A DNA stretch of 64,000 bases, taken from NCBI GenBank assembly GCA_014084085.1, contig NPFB01000059.1, positions 1 to 64,000 of the forward strand, read 5' to 3'. Below, piece by piece: positions 29,101-37,991 of this stretch. The DNA is from Hondaea fermentalgiana. Its lineage: Eukaryota > Sar > Bigyra > Thraustochytrida > Thraustochytriidae. The notes under the pieces are model-generated. The model saw only the letters and a list, made by a program, of their open reading frames with translations. It ran no database searches and was not told the DNA's origin. Numbering within the stretch: the first letter of the stretch is position 1; every line of letters starts with the position of its first letter. The position numbers and the translations under genes are program-made.

Positions 29101-30655
29101 CGTCTTGCAGGCGCTGAAATTGCTCCTTTTCGAGTTTGAATTTGGGAGGTTTTTGACCCTGATCAAGCGCCATGTCCTCGGCCCTCGAAGCACGCTTCAT
29201 CTCCGCAAAATAGTCATGCAACTCCCGCGTTTCATGCAGCACGCTTTGAGGAAGTTCCGGGTCAAAGTGACCCACACAAAATCGAACCTTGGGTCCTTCT
29301 GAAAGAGGAGACTCAAAAAGGGGACGTTCTTCGCCTTCTCGCCCTGTTCCAGATACCTGGATGCCTCGAATCTTTCGAAGATTTCGCTCCGATTTTCCCT
29401 CGTGCCCAGATCCCGTTGTTGTTGTGCTTCGGTGCGCGCCTGCAAGGCTTGGTCGCGGACGACTTGTTGATCCGTACTTGGCTCTTAAAACCCGTCTCTT
29501 TCGCTCGCGCTCGCGCCTCTCGAGAAGCTCCTTTTCAAGTACACTTGTCGCACCTTCACTTCGGAAGGGCGAAGATGCAGTAGGTTTGGATGTTCGGTAC
29601 ATGTGTTTTCTCGTCACTGGAGTTGGGGGCGCCCTCGTCGATTCGTCAAGGCCAGGCTTTCGAGAGTTCTTGCCTGTACCATCCTCATTTCTATTGTCGT
29701 CCTCCTCATCGTTGTCGTTGTCGTTGTCGTCATCGTTGACGTAGTCGTAATTATCACACCGCATCATTTTTCGTGGCGCTGCGCGAGTTGGAACATTGGC
29801 AATCTTGGGAGACGTGCGACGCGCGACCTTGGATGGAGAGGTGAAGCGCGCGAGTTCGCGCTCCAGCGCCTCGTCCAGTCCAAGATCACGCCGAGGGCGT
29901 CGGCGTTTTGGAGTGCGTGCGGTTGTTGAGTCTAGCAAAGGACCCTCTGAGGACGCGGTAGCGTCACCAGCAACGTCACTGACAGCACCATCAACAGTAC
30001 CTGGAGGGGCCCATTTCGTCGCCAGTCCCGGTGTAGATGCTTCGTTTGCGAAACTTGCAGGTTGACGTGGACGTGCATTGAGGCCCGAACGAGGCTTCGT
30101 TTGCAAAGACGACGATTGACGAGACCTCGTACAACTTTCTTCCCGTCCTTCTTCTTCTTCTTCTTCTTCTTCTTCTTCTGAAGAAGAAGAAAACGAGGCC
30201 ATCAGGGCTTTGGTTTTCTTTGATGCCAGTAGATCAGATGACTTTCTGTCTCTCACAGCCCGATTCGATCTTTTTGTGTTGTCCATGGCACGATCCAACC
30301 TTTTGTTTTCTTCCATCGCATGATCCGACACCTTGGTGCGCAACGTCGAGCTTGTCCCAGTCGTCGTTGCAGTCTCGCCAAGAAACCCAATCTTGGCGAG
30401 AAAGGCCATCGCTCCTTTTCCCGTCTGGCCTGGTTGTGGTTTCTGCGTTTGCGGAGGCACGCGGGCGAACTCTTTGGGCCTCTCCTCGGCCGCATTCATA
30501 GCATCCCCATGCCTCCCGCTGCTCGCGAGGCCCGGCTTCTGCTGCGTTCTGCTGAGGATGCTGGCATTTCGATGCCGATTCCCCCCATTTCCGTCGTCAC
30601 CCTTCAGCGCAAAGGCGGCCACAGCGGACTCCTCGTCCGACTCCTCAAAGAGCAT
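26156..30655 (-). CDS. ERCC6L2-like SNF2-family DNA translocase
   Basis: The 1499-residue protein has a disordered charged N-terminal third (poly-Glu near 160, Asp/Asn-rich near 310) and a complete SNF2 motor. It opens with YQREGVRFLFDIF, then Walker A DVMGLGKTVQ (about 634), PVSVLDNW, a DECH Walker B (about 762) and GATGTPVSN. The second lobe has VLIFSNS (about 1188), LRLDGGTGQ, STRAGGEGLNL (about 1235) and QAQDRAHRLGQ (about 1277). The block from RYLMPYQREG to LILRRGKEVIADRL, including the NRGR..ATQGEL segment, closely follows vertebrate ERCC6L2 rather than CSB or RAD54. An acidic Asp-Ala repeat insert (about 1000-1015) splits the two lobes. ERCC6L2 acts in the nucleus in DNA end joining and transcription-linked repair. 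The start ATG at 30655 has C at -3, weaker than its neighbours, but no better upstream ATG exists. Confidence 0.85.
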   Translation of the reverse strand: MLFEESDEESAVAAFALKGDDGNGGNRHRNASILSRTQQKPGLASSGRHGDAMNAAEERPKEFARVPPQTQKPQPGQTGKGAMAFLAKIGFLGETATTTGTSSTLRTKVSDHAMEENKRLDRAMDNTKRSNRAVRDRKSSDLLASKKTKALMASFSSSSEEEEEEEEEEGREESCTRSRQSSSLQTKPRSGLNARPRQPASFANEASTPGLATKWAPPGTVDGAVSDVAGDATASSEGPLLDSTTARTPKRRRPRRDLGLDEALERELARFTSPSKVARRTSPKIANVPTRAAPRKMMRCDNYDYVNDDDNDNDNDEEDDNRNEDGTGKNSRKPGLDESTRAPPTPVTRKHMYRTSKPTASSPFRSEGATSVLEKELLERRERERKRRVLRAKYGSTSRPRPSLAGAHRSTTTTGSGHEGKSERNLRKIRGIQVSGTGREGEERPLFESPLSEGPKVRFCVGHFDPELPQSVLHETRELHDYFAEMKRASRAEDMALDQGQKPPKFKLEKEQFQRLQDVRKIIDKQWQLHAKVRGQGGAASVPRLWELSLRAIRDNAKLRTDLETGAGQFARVAGTVVHEEALNGVRALKPRAFVPASANRYLMPYQREGVRFLFDIFTGAISPGFPERGGILADVMGLGKTVQVICFLLTIFGKTGRSEDLNLLRKRLRDREAASAFMSAGGPVLLVAPVSVLDNWAAELKRWGYFAAESVTTASTREDVEHVLEGANSGKVEVVLVGYERMRELTMNNSVFASTQWRVVVFDECHRLKNPSTQNAISARRLRARCKIGATGTPVSNEVKELWAIMHVLAPCELGPKSSFDLEVARPLNRGRLQSATQGELRAAHAVRSKLKLTLDRLILRRGKEVIADRLTGKKDTMVLCPLTRVQERVYLRALNSKDFTKLVNAVDKSRFVDREIPDVDRALSIPANEPDMVHDDATDTGVDVDATLWRMQHRVRRRRRRRPQNRLGGRSFLGSSSGALDVSDRLPEEGPILDGLSNADADADADVDVEDDLDNDAESDGKFAKQTRDMKQLKEYLLPKHDSSDDESGDERDSVGRVLHRFRECAVCPKCTQMPAIIILAQIANHLDLIRADPGEEDALEKHRQLRKSQFLLGPYARRMATLGSNAGPDLHPGSKASKVPTEDYYRSVRFEHLIDEAQCGKMQVLRQLLQRWRDKGGIKVLIFSNSLVLLNVLEKYLESLSYPFLRLDGGTGQSQRQDMCKRFNSDPNQFVFLMSTRAGGEGLNLTGASKVVIFDPDWSPTPDLQAQDRAHRLGQRHFVRVYRLISQGTVEEAKYLRQVDKRQLSSTMLEGSFEKRLFKDNEFRGMLELLRYSRRSFTVSISERYVSERRKYVKAGRQMDSLQGKLKQHLDREDVRAKDKFVMFDIEPDADVSSVSRRKENEGKEIDVEGEDDENSAYVPRSGAGETLRSEGPRTRQHSASAAAAAAAAEDEDDELGDISGVRVNWDTMVGDSREEREYAEQYLDPLARDAAKRND

Positions 30656-31753
30656 TAGCGCCGCGCCTCCGCCTCCGCCTCCCAGCGCGCAGGCCGCGCT
30701 CGCAACGCGGGGGGCTACTCTACACGCGCGCAGGCTGACTTGGGGTCATCAGGTTCTGCTCGAGGAGGCGATGAGAGCCCTCAAGAATCAGTTTGTCAAC
30801 TAGTGTGAAAAACTAGTTCTATAACTATGCAATGTACAGAAATCGAGCGTCGGCCAGCGCCACTGCAATTCGTAACGACTCTCTGCAAATGCGGACAGAG
30901 AGAGAGAGAGAATAAGAAGAAGAAGAAGAAGAGGAACCGAGCTCTTTCCGTCATTGTTCGTACACTCCTTCCTAACCGTTGACAAGGAAAAGGCCTCGCC
31001 CGACGCCATGCTTGCTGTTTGGGCGCGAAACGGACGAATGCCTCGCCTTCAGTGACCCGGACGCGATGCTGAGGAAAGCTGCGCTCTACTTTGGCTTGCG
31101 ACTAGGTTTGGTCAACATGGTGACGAAGCTTGCTTGGCCCTGGTTGAAGTCCAAGTAAATCCATGATGAACTGGACTCAAAAACTTCCTCTTCGTACTTG
31201 CACATGAGCGCAAAATGGCAGATTGGACTCGCTAGTGTGATCGTAGCATTACATACTTCAATCGCTCGCGAGGCCTAAAAACCCTGCCACTGGCGACTGG
31301 CTGACGGGAGTAAAAGTGAACTCCTGCCGCTGACCAAGTAGTAGCGCCACTCTGTGCGACAATAAGTAGCAAGAACGAATAACAAGGTGCAGCGGTGTAC
31401 CCGTGCCACTAAGCGCAAACTCGGTGAAACGCGCGCCGGATTTGTCGCGCCGACGCAAAAGGACACAGCAAGGCATAGCCGAAGGTGGAACCCATATCAG
31501 CTTCCAAACATAGGACACTCGCGACGGCACGCCGCGCGAGGCACGCGTGCGGCGCAGACGCGCGGTGGCGTGCCTGCAGAGCCGGAGTGAGCTCTGCAAA
31601 TCCAGAGGCGCAACGGCACAAGCCAGAGCGCAGCGTGCGCTCAACGCTGTGCGGCGCTGTGCGCTCTCTGCGCCTTGTCGGAACGACGAGTCCACGCAGG
31701 CAGACAACATTCGCCAGCTGCAACCAGAACTCGTGTTTTCATAGTTTCCTCCC
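30656..31753. other. Divergent intergenic region
   Basis: This 1.1-kb spacer lies between the divergent ERCC6L2-like and PP2C genes and should contain both promoters. It holds a GA-rich run (30897-30935) and a small inverted repeat actagt...actagt at 30799-30817. A 201-codon minus-strand frame (31258-31863) overlaps the PP2C start, has no domain and is rejected. Confidence 0.55.
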
Positions 31754-33091
31754 ATGGCCGATGACACAATCGACGCGCAAGCGCTGGTCCAGAGCGCCTC
31801 GACTGTGCCTCTGCGATGGACTCGAACTATGTGCGGAAGCGAAGTAGAAAAAGGTATGCGCAAGGAGAATCAAGACACGGTGCACATTGCGCTCTTTCCC
31901 GACGACGACGACGAGGACGGAGAAGCACTCGTGTGCGCAGTCCTTGATGGACACGGAACAAGTGGTAGAATCTGCGCGCTGAAAACGCGAGAATGGTTTG
32001 CGCAGGAGTTGGCACAAACAAAGAGCAAGGTGATGGGGTCTTGTTTATCGGGTGACAAAGACGCCCTTGAGGTCGCTGCCTCGGGTCTCTTTAACGAGGC
32101 GCAAGCTCACATCATGGACATTAGCGAAGAACAGTCAAAGCGCGTCTTTGGTCGCTTCAGCGGGACAACTGTCACCGTCGTTATTGTTGGCAAAGGAAAA
32201 CTCTGTGTTTTAAATGCTGGAGACTCGGAAGCTGTGCTGGGACGCACTCCATCAGCGGTGGCACACGCAGACAGTCAGAAGGAGCCCGAGACGCCACACA
32301 TTGAACATGTCGTCTTGTCTGTCAAGCACCAGCTCGACATTCCTGCCGAACGAGAACGCATTGTGAAGATGGGAGGTCGTGTCGCCCCAAAGCGGGGCCA
32401 CGATGATGGCCCACTACGAGTTTGGCTCCCAGACGTCGAGACCCCTGGCCTCATGGTGTCGCGAAGCATCGGCGATGGTGTCTGCCACGATTTGGGCGTT
32501 TCTGCAGACCCATCCATATATCTGGAGCCGATTAATCCTCACGATAAGTTCGTCATTATGGCGAGCGACGGCTTGTGGGAATTTGTTGACTATGAGGAAG
32601 CCGTAAACGTCGTGGAAGACTATGTGGATCCGGATGATGCTTCGCATGCTCTCGTCTCTATCGCTCTGATGCGTCAGAGCAAGAAGAATGCTGATAATGT
32701 CAGTGTAATTGTGATTCTGCTCGAGACGCTTAATGAGAGACGAGCACGGCTCGAGTCACAGCCTGGCTTCGTTGAGCGACATGAGAAACGCTTTGCAAAG
32801 GTGCAAGAACTCGAGGCTCAAATTCGGGCTCAAAAGCAAGAAGCTATTGATGCCCTCAAGAACAACTTTGGACAATCCTCGCCTTTCGTGACAAGTCCTC
32901 CGAATGGCTCAATATTGTTCGGCGATCCTGCAGAAGGAGGCTTTAATGGAGGTGGTCTCGGAGCCGGTGGCGCCTCCTCGGCCATACCTACGCTCGACAC
33001 AGGGGGACTCACAGGTGTGTCCATGCCCGCGGGTCAAGGTCGTCAAGGTCAGGCCTCTGCTCGGAAGTCTTCCATGTGTATACTTTCGTAA
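31754..33091 (+). CDS. PP2C (PPM) phosphatase with C-terminal CaaX box
   Basis: The 445-residue product is a metal-dependent Ser/Thr phosphatase. PP2C motifs appear in order: ENQDTVH (about 38-44), VLDGHGTSG (DGHG at 65-68), FSGTTVTVV, LNAGDSEAVLG, SRSIGD (about 236), MASDGLWEF (about 270) and DNVSVIVI (about 313). The acidic residues that bind the two metal ions (NQD, DGHG, SDG, DN) are all kept. A charged helix (about 335-375) and a glycine-rich linker lead to the terminal sequence SSMCILS. CILS fits a farnesyl-type CaaX box, with several basic residues nearby, so membrane attachment is likely (inference). The ATG has a cccATGG context. The signalling pathway is not evident from neighbours. 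Confidence 0.93.
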   Translation: MADDTIDAQALVQSASTVPLRWTRTMCGSEVEKGMRKENQDTVHIALFPDDDDEDGEALVCAVLDGHGTSGRICALKTREWFAQELAQTKSKVMGSCLSGDKDALEVAASGLFNEAQAHIMDISEEQSKRVFGRFSGTTVTVVIVGKGKLCVLNAGDSEAVLGRTPSAVAHADSQKEPETPHIEHVVLSVKHQLDIPAERERIVKMGGRVAPKRGHDDGPLRVWLPDVETPGLMVSRSIGDGVCHDLGVSADPSIYLEPINPHDKFVIMASDGLWEFVDYEEAVNVVEDYVDPDDASHALVSIALMRQSKKNADNVSVIVILLETLNERRARLESQPGFVERHEKRFAKVQELEAQIRAQKQEAIDALKNNFGQSSPFVTSPPNGSILFGDPAEGGFNGGGLGAGGASSAIPTLDTGGLTGVSMPAGQGRQGQASARKSSMCILS

Positions 33092-33656
33092 TTCTCTTTC
33101 TTGGTAAAAGAAGGGGATCGACCTCTAGAAAAATGAAAGGATTGCCAAGGATGTGAGGCAGTCTGTAGTGTGCGGTCAACAGCAACAATCGGGTCTGTGC
33201 CATTGTTTTTCTTTCTCTTTCTTTGTTCCATTGTGCAATAGAATATATAAGTTCATTTGCGACCTTGTGCTTTTCCAATTTTTCCTCGCATGCTTGTAAG
33301 CGAGGCATCTTTTTGAAGATGGGGAAGCGTAAAAGTTTAAAAATAAAATTTAAACGTCTGGTAAGGCGGCACTCGTTCAGAATTTCAATTGCGCTTTTCG
33401 AAGCTGAGCTTCGTTTCTCTTTTCGAGGGGATCTTGACGTGCGGCATCCTTTGTGGGTTTTTGCACCTCGCTCCCCCTTTTCCCGCGTTTGAGAAAAGAG
33501 GAGAGAAGAGAATAGAAGAATAGAAGAGTGTGCGAATCAATCTTTTGCTCAGACATAAGTTTTTCCTTTAAATTTTCTCTTTGCAGTGGTACATGTTCGA
33601 CCTCAACGACTAGCGTTTCGGTCTTGGTTTGCGATAACGGTAGCCACGCAACAACT
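33092..33656. other. Convergent spacer, no gene seen
   Basis: AT-rich 3' flanks of the PP2C gene and the TFIIS-N gene. It contains GAGAA-rich sequence at 33490-33530 and a tatata at 33243-33248, with no supported gene. Confidence 0.55.
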
Positions 33657-34217
33657 TCACACTCGCTTCATGACAATAGGACCACGGCGGTCCCTTTCAG
33701 CAGAGCGCACAAGAGCATCCTTTGCAGTCTTGCGCCAGCGCTCCACAAGGCGAGTGCTGAGATCTTTGGCCTTTGAGCCCACGACAGCCTCGCTCGCTTG
33801 GGCCACCTTGTTCACAGTTTTGCCAACGCCAGTCTCTCGAAGTGTCTCAAGAGCAATGAACATGCTTTCAAGCTGCTGCAGTGCTGATTGAAGCGAACTC
33901 TGCGCGAGTGTGAGCGCCTCGTTTCTTTCGACAACCGGTGTCGCGCTCGAGCCTTCGCGACCTTTTCCTGTGGCGGGGGTTTCTGATCCCTTCTTTGAAT
34001 TGTCCACATCTTTTGTCGATTCTGTCGGAAACTGCGCATGTGCTCGGAGGCAGGCCTTGAATTGGACACTGGTTTCATTGCGGAGGTATTCCACGTCCTG
34101 CAACACGACCACCTTTTTGCAATCCATCAAGGTTCCCTGTCGAAATTTGCTACTGCTAATGGCCCTTCGCTTACCGCTCGAATTACTGCTTAGCGCGTTG
34201 GACATCTTGTTGTAAGA

Positions 34218-34251
<34 letters not shown>

Positions 34252-34400
34252 CTACTCTCCGTGGCATGGCGTCTCCGTTTCTGTGCAGGGCTGGTCGAGT
34301 TGAGCTGCAAGAAGGAACCGTCATTCCCGCCTCGCCCTCGTCGCTTGGGAGGGGACGCCGTCGCATCACCGCGTGTTCGCTTCTCCAGGAACTGGTCCAT
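33657..34400 (-). CDS. Small nuclear protein with TFIIS N-terminal (LW) domain
   Basis: The 247-residue product begins MDQFLEKRTRG. It continues with basic, nuclear-localisation-like segments (PPKRRGRGG, AQKRRRH) and a run of serines, then ends in a helical bundle. The terminal part reads ...LETLRETGVGKTVNKVAQAS...AKDLSTRLVERWRKTAKDAL, the pattern of the TFIIS N-terminal domain (helices ending in L...W+). That domain is found in TFIIS, Elongin A, IWS1, PPP1R10 and Mediator 26, where it docks partners of transcribing RNA polymerase II. No TFIIS central or zinc domain is present, so this is not TFIIS itself. The frame continues upstream only from a TTG; the ATG at 34400 has G at -3. Function beyond a nuclear, transcription-linked role is unknown. 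Confidence 0.7.
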
Positions 34401-34762
34401 GGCCGTCGTGCGCACGTCTGCACACTCTCGCGTGCTCTCTGCACGCACGCGCGTGCTCGGGGACGCGCGCAGCGCCTGGGCCTTCTCGAGCCGAGCTTGC
34501 TGTTTTGAAGGCAAAGGGAACGGGAAAAAAGAGCCCAACCATTGCGAAACCCATTTCCGTCCATTCGCAGCTCTCTCACGTTTACGTCATTCCCACTCGA
34601 CCAGCTTCGTTCTGCGTTCCTACGGCAACAATGCACAGCTTGTGTTGCGTCGGAGGCAGTCGGGCAAGGACTCTGTTTCGTCGAGAAATTGATGCAGAAA
34701 GGCCTTTTGAGATCAATCACTGTAGTGCATACATGTTTCTTTTTGTTTGGGGGGGATGGGCG
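34401..34762. other. Spacer between two minus-strand genes
   Basis: This 362-bp stretch holds the upstream region of the TFIIS-N gene and the 3' flank of the channel gene. An 8-G run lies at 34750-34755 and adjacent bases. No gene is seen. Confidence 0.5.
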
Positions 34763-37348
34763 CTAGTAGCCTGTTGGTTGGTCACCAGGAAAAATGCCAC
34801 TAATCTCCTTTTCATGACTCTCGGCAGTAAGATGTGAGACCAAGCTAAGACGATTGCGTGGGTGCCGCTGCGCATGGAGCCTGTCTGTTTGAGCAGGGGT
34901 ACCCAGCGCTTGGGCAAGACGCTCGATGGCATCCTCCACAATGTCCTGGACTTCATGGCGCGTCACCGCAGATTGCTTCTCATCCGTATACCGAGGAGAT
35001 GCTGGTGCTTCACGGAGCTTCGCTGCGCTTGCAAGAAATTCGCTGAGACGTCCTTGCAGACCGGGATAGAGTTTGACGACCTCCTCGGCAATGTCTTCGT
35101 TTAATTCAGGAAAGTCGAGCATACAGCGCTCAAAGTCGTCCTTGCTGAGTTTGTTGAGCTCCGACACCGTTTTCGACAGCACAGTGCACGAACGAGGCAA
35201 AGAAGTCAGCAATGCAATTTCGCCAAAAAATGAACCGGGACCCATGAGACGAAAGGTTTCCGAGTCTTGCAACGATTCATCCACAGAAAACCCAGACTGC
35301 ATCGCCATGGCCTTCGTCTCCACCGCCAGCTTTCCAGCGCGATTCGAAGCGTCTGATCGAGAGGCGTTCTTTCGCCGTGCCAAGCTTGGGTCTACCTCAC
35401 CAAACTTGACGGCAATAACCCCTTTGCGAATCATGTAGAGCTCGCGAGCGAGCTCGCCCTTATTGAAGACGATATCACCGGGGAGATAGACGTGCGTGCG
35501 CAAGCAAGTGGCAAGGCGATATCGGCACTCGTCTGAACAGTCGCGAAAAAGGCTTACCTGCGACAACAATGAGCCGTGGACCTGCAGGGTAATCTCTTTG
35601 CGGAGAGGCAAGGACAGGTCTGGATCCCGCAAAAGACCGGCATTTTCGTCGTTAATGCCCATCTTTTGGTTAATCCACAAATAGTCGTAATACCGTGATA
35701 CGCGGTATTGCACATCTTCGGGGAGATGCAGCGCCACCATTTCCCGCTTGATACGGTCGACGCGGTTGTAGAACTCATAGTATGTGGACATGCGATTCAC
35801 GGCAAAGACGACTGATTCGGCAAAGAAACTCACCGAGAGGGCGAAGCCACAGGACATGCCCACAGACACGAGCAAAAGAAGCGTTGCATTCTGCAATTTC
35901 CTGCTGTCGTCAAATAAGGTCCAGCTGCTCCATGCGTCGTTGGCGTAACCGAAGGCGCCGACGACGCCCGCCGCGGTCTCACTCGACAGCATTCGCGCAG
36001 ACAGTCTTCGATTCACTGATGCCGTCGAGGTGCTGCTTGTTGTCGTTGTTGTTGCATTGTTTTCCTCGAAAATGCCACGATCAACGTGAGCCACATAGGA
36101 GAATGGATCCGTAAATGTAAAAAACACCGACAGAGATACCCGCAACGACAGCAAGTACTGCCGCCACATTTCGCTGCGATCACAAGAGTACATTGCAAGC
36201 GGGATCTCTGGGACCTCATCGCCGTCGTCCAGTACAACACAGGGCTCGACAATGCTGATCCAAAAACAGCCAAAGAGATGTACAAAGAGCATAGACAACG
36301 CTCCGAGGATGAAGAGACGGTAAAATTTGATGTACCGCCTCAGGTACTTGAAAATGCGGCCAATTCGCAGCAATTTGGGGATCTTCAGCCACTTGAGAAT
36401 TTTCAGGCTTTTGCGCGTCGTCTTGGACTGCGAGCCAAAGATGAGCTCAAAGGGAATAGAGGCAAGAATGTCCACGAAAAACCACGATTCCAGGTAGTGC
36501 TCTGCAATTTTACGCGGGTTCTTTTCATGCACCCCAGCATGAATGAAGCCCGTGCGAAAGTTGAGAAGAATGTCGATCCAAAAGAGAATGTCCAAAAATG
36601 TCCCGAACGTCGAGTTGAAGTCAAAATTCACAAAGGCAATCTGAAGTGGGACAGTAAAGCAGAGGTAGACGACTGCAATGACAATCATGACGTCCCACAT
36701 GCGTCGAAAGGGATTGTCCCAGTCAATTATCCAAGGATACGAAGCCACTTCTGCATCCATGACGATGCGAAACTTGGCCACATTCTTGACGTGTGGCTCG
36801 TGTCTCGGTGCATCAGCCGAGGCACGACCGCTGTCTATTTCCTCGGAAGACATCTCGGCAATAGATGAAGGCGTTATGCTCGTTCGCTTGGTCGCATTCG
36901 CGCCAGCTTTGTTGAGACCCCCACTCAGAACCGAATGCTGGAATGGGGTCGCGTGCGGTGAGATCGGGAGCAACTCGCTCAGCCTGCGCGAAGTGCCCAT
37001 GGATGATCTTCTCACTTGATGCATGAGATCATCCGTGTTTTTCTCTTCTTGCGCCGATGGATTAATTGATCGAATATTCCCAAGCTCGACGATACGAGAC
37101 AAGGACTTTTGTGATTTCCCTGCAGCTTTGTACAGGAGACTTTTTGGTCTCAGACCCGGAAGCTTCTTCTTCACGGCTGTCATTGCCTTGGTCGTCATGC
37201 GCCCTCGTGTTTCAGGAGCAGTGACTTTGCTTTGTCCAGCCCCTGGCAATGAGGCGAGTTGTACCACGCGACGGTCATCATCAGTATCTGCACCATCTTG
37301 CGCCGTTGTTGCTCCCTCTTGCGCCGAGACGTCGTCGTTGGCTGCCAT
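34763..37348 (-). CDS. Cyclic-nucleotide-gated / voltage-type cation channel
   Basis: The 861-residue product has a disordered cytoplasmic N-terminus, six transmembrane segments and a C-terminal cyclic-nucleotide-binding domain. S1 is near 217-240 (MWDVMIVIAVVYLCF). S2-S3 include FWIDILLNFRTGF and SWFFVDILASIPFELIF. S4 near 313-345 carries regularly spaced Lys/Arg (ILKWLKIPKLLRIGRIFKYL). The pore region (about 398-428, LRVSLSVFFTFTDPFSYV) lacks GYG. About 55 Thr/Ser-rich residues then separate it from S6 (about 486-516). A C-linker leads to the nucleotide-binding fold (about 600-740) with GSFFGEIALL and PRSCTV, the phosphate-binding signature. It likely sits in the plasma or flagellar membrane. 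The ATG at 37348 (A at -3) was chosen because the frame upstream opens only with TTG. Ion selectivity cannot be assigned from sequence. Confidence 0.88.
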   Translation of the reverse strand: MAANDDVSAQEGATTAQDGADTDDDRRVVQLASLPGAGQSKVTAPETRGRMTTKAMTAVKKKLPGLRPKSLLYKAAGKSQKSLSRIVELGNIRSINPSAQEEKNTDDLMHQVRRSSMGTSRRLSELLPISPHATPFQHSVLSGGLNKAGANATKRTSITPSSIAEMSSEEIDSGRASADAPRHEPHVKNVAKFRIVMDAEVASYPWIIDWDNPFRRMWDVMIVIAVVYLCFTVPLQIAFVNFDFNSTFGTFLDILFWIDILLNFRTGFIHAGVHEKNPRKIAEHYLESWFFVDILASIPFELIFGSQSKTTRKSLKILKWLKIPKLLRIGRIFKYLRRYIKFYRLFILGALSMLFVHLFGCFWISIVEPCVVLDDGDEVPEIPLAMYSCDRSEMWRQYLLSLRVSLSVFFTFTDPFSYVAHVDRGIFEENNATTTTTSSTSTASVNRRLSARMLSSETAAGVVGAFGYANDAWSSWTLFDDSRKLQNATLLLLVSVGMSCGFALSVSFFAESVVFAVNRMSTYYEFYNRVDRIKREMVALHLPEDVQYRVSRYYDYLWINQKMGINDENAGLLRDPDLSLPLRKEITLQVHGSLLSQVSLFRDCSDECRYRLATCLRTHVYLPGDIVFNKGELARELYMIRKGVIAVKFGEVDPSLARRKNASRSDASNRAGKLAVETKAMAMQSGFSVDESLQDSETFRLMGPGSFFGEIALLTSLPRSCTVLSKTVSELNKLSKDDFERCMLDFPELNEDIAEEVVKLYPGLQGRLSEFLASAAKLREAPASPRYTDEKQSAVTRHEVQDIVEDAIERLAQALGTPAQTDRLHAQRHPRNRLSLVSHLTAESHEKEISGIFPGDQPTGY

Positions 37349-37991
37349 TGTACGCAGCTGCTGCCGCCGACGCCACCTCACCAATAGTTTTGGTCACGCC
37401 GTCTGACGTGAGGCTGGGGAGGGGAGGTTCTGCTCCAACCCCTCGGGTCTTTCCTCCTCCTTCATGAAGAAGTCAACCACCTTTGTGGCGTCTTTACTAA
37501 ACGACTAGCACTGGTAAATGCGAACTTTAACGTGGCCACTCACTGTGGAATCGTAGTACAAACGAGTTCAGTCGACACATCACTCACAATGCAAGCCAGC
37601 ACGAGTTGAGAAAGCGACATGAGATAGGTCGCAACCACCACCTCTATGCGCCAACGACAGACGGACGGACGGACGGACGGACGGATGGATGGATGGACAG
37701 ATGGATGAGGAATCGAGGCCGTCAAGCTTCACCCTTTTTTTTGCCTTTTAGTGGCAAGTTTCATAAGCTAGTATGTTTTCACCATGGGATGCAAGTTCAA
37801 CTTCAATTTGAAGCCTGACAGTGAGTCAAAGCCAGCTTTGCCATTTTTTTATTCTTTTTTTTTTCCTCAACGGATAGAAGCCGTTGCAGCGGAAGTCGAC
37901 CTGGCGGTGCACAGTCCCTAAAAATACAAACGAAGACTGCGTGCTGGCAAGCAGAAAGTGATGACAAGAATACAAAAAGAAAAGAAAAAGT
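37349..37991. other. Spacer with GGAC/GGAT microsatellite
   Basis: The upstream region of the channel gene and 3' flank of the bZIP gene. It contains the tetranucleotide array at 37669-37700 and T-rich runs near 37730 and 37850. No gene is supported. Confidence 0.55.
37669..37700. repeat. ACGG then ATGG tetranucleotide array
   Basis: Four ACGG-type units pass into ATGG units, so two related tetranucleotides sit head to tail. The GGAT motif recurs at 40868-40926 and, as CATC, at 53109-53136. Confidence 0.85.

Noticed and set aside
33657..34400. MDQFLEK as a PCNA-binding PIP box
   Set aside because: It lacks the hydrophobic-x-x-aromatic-aromatic ending required of a PIP box.
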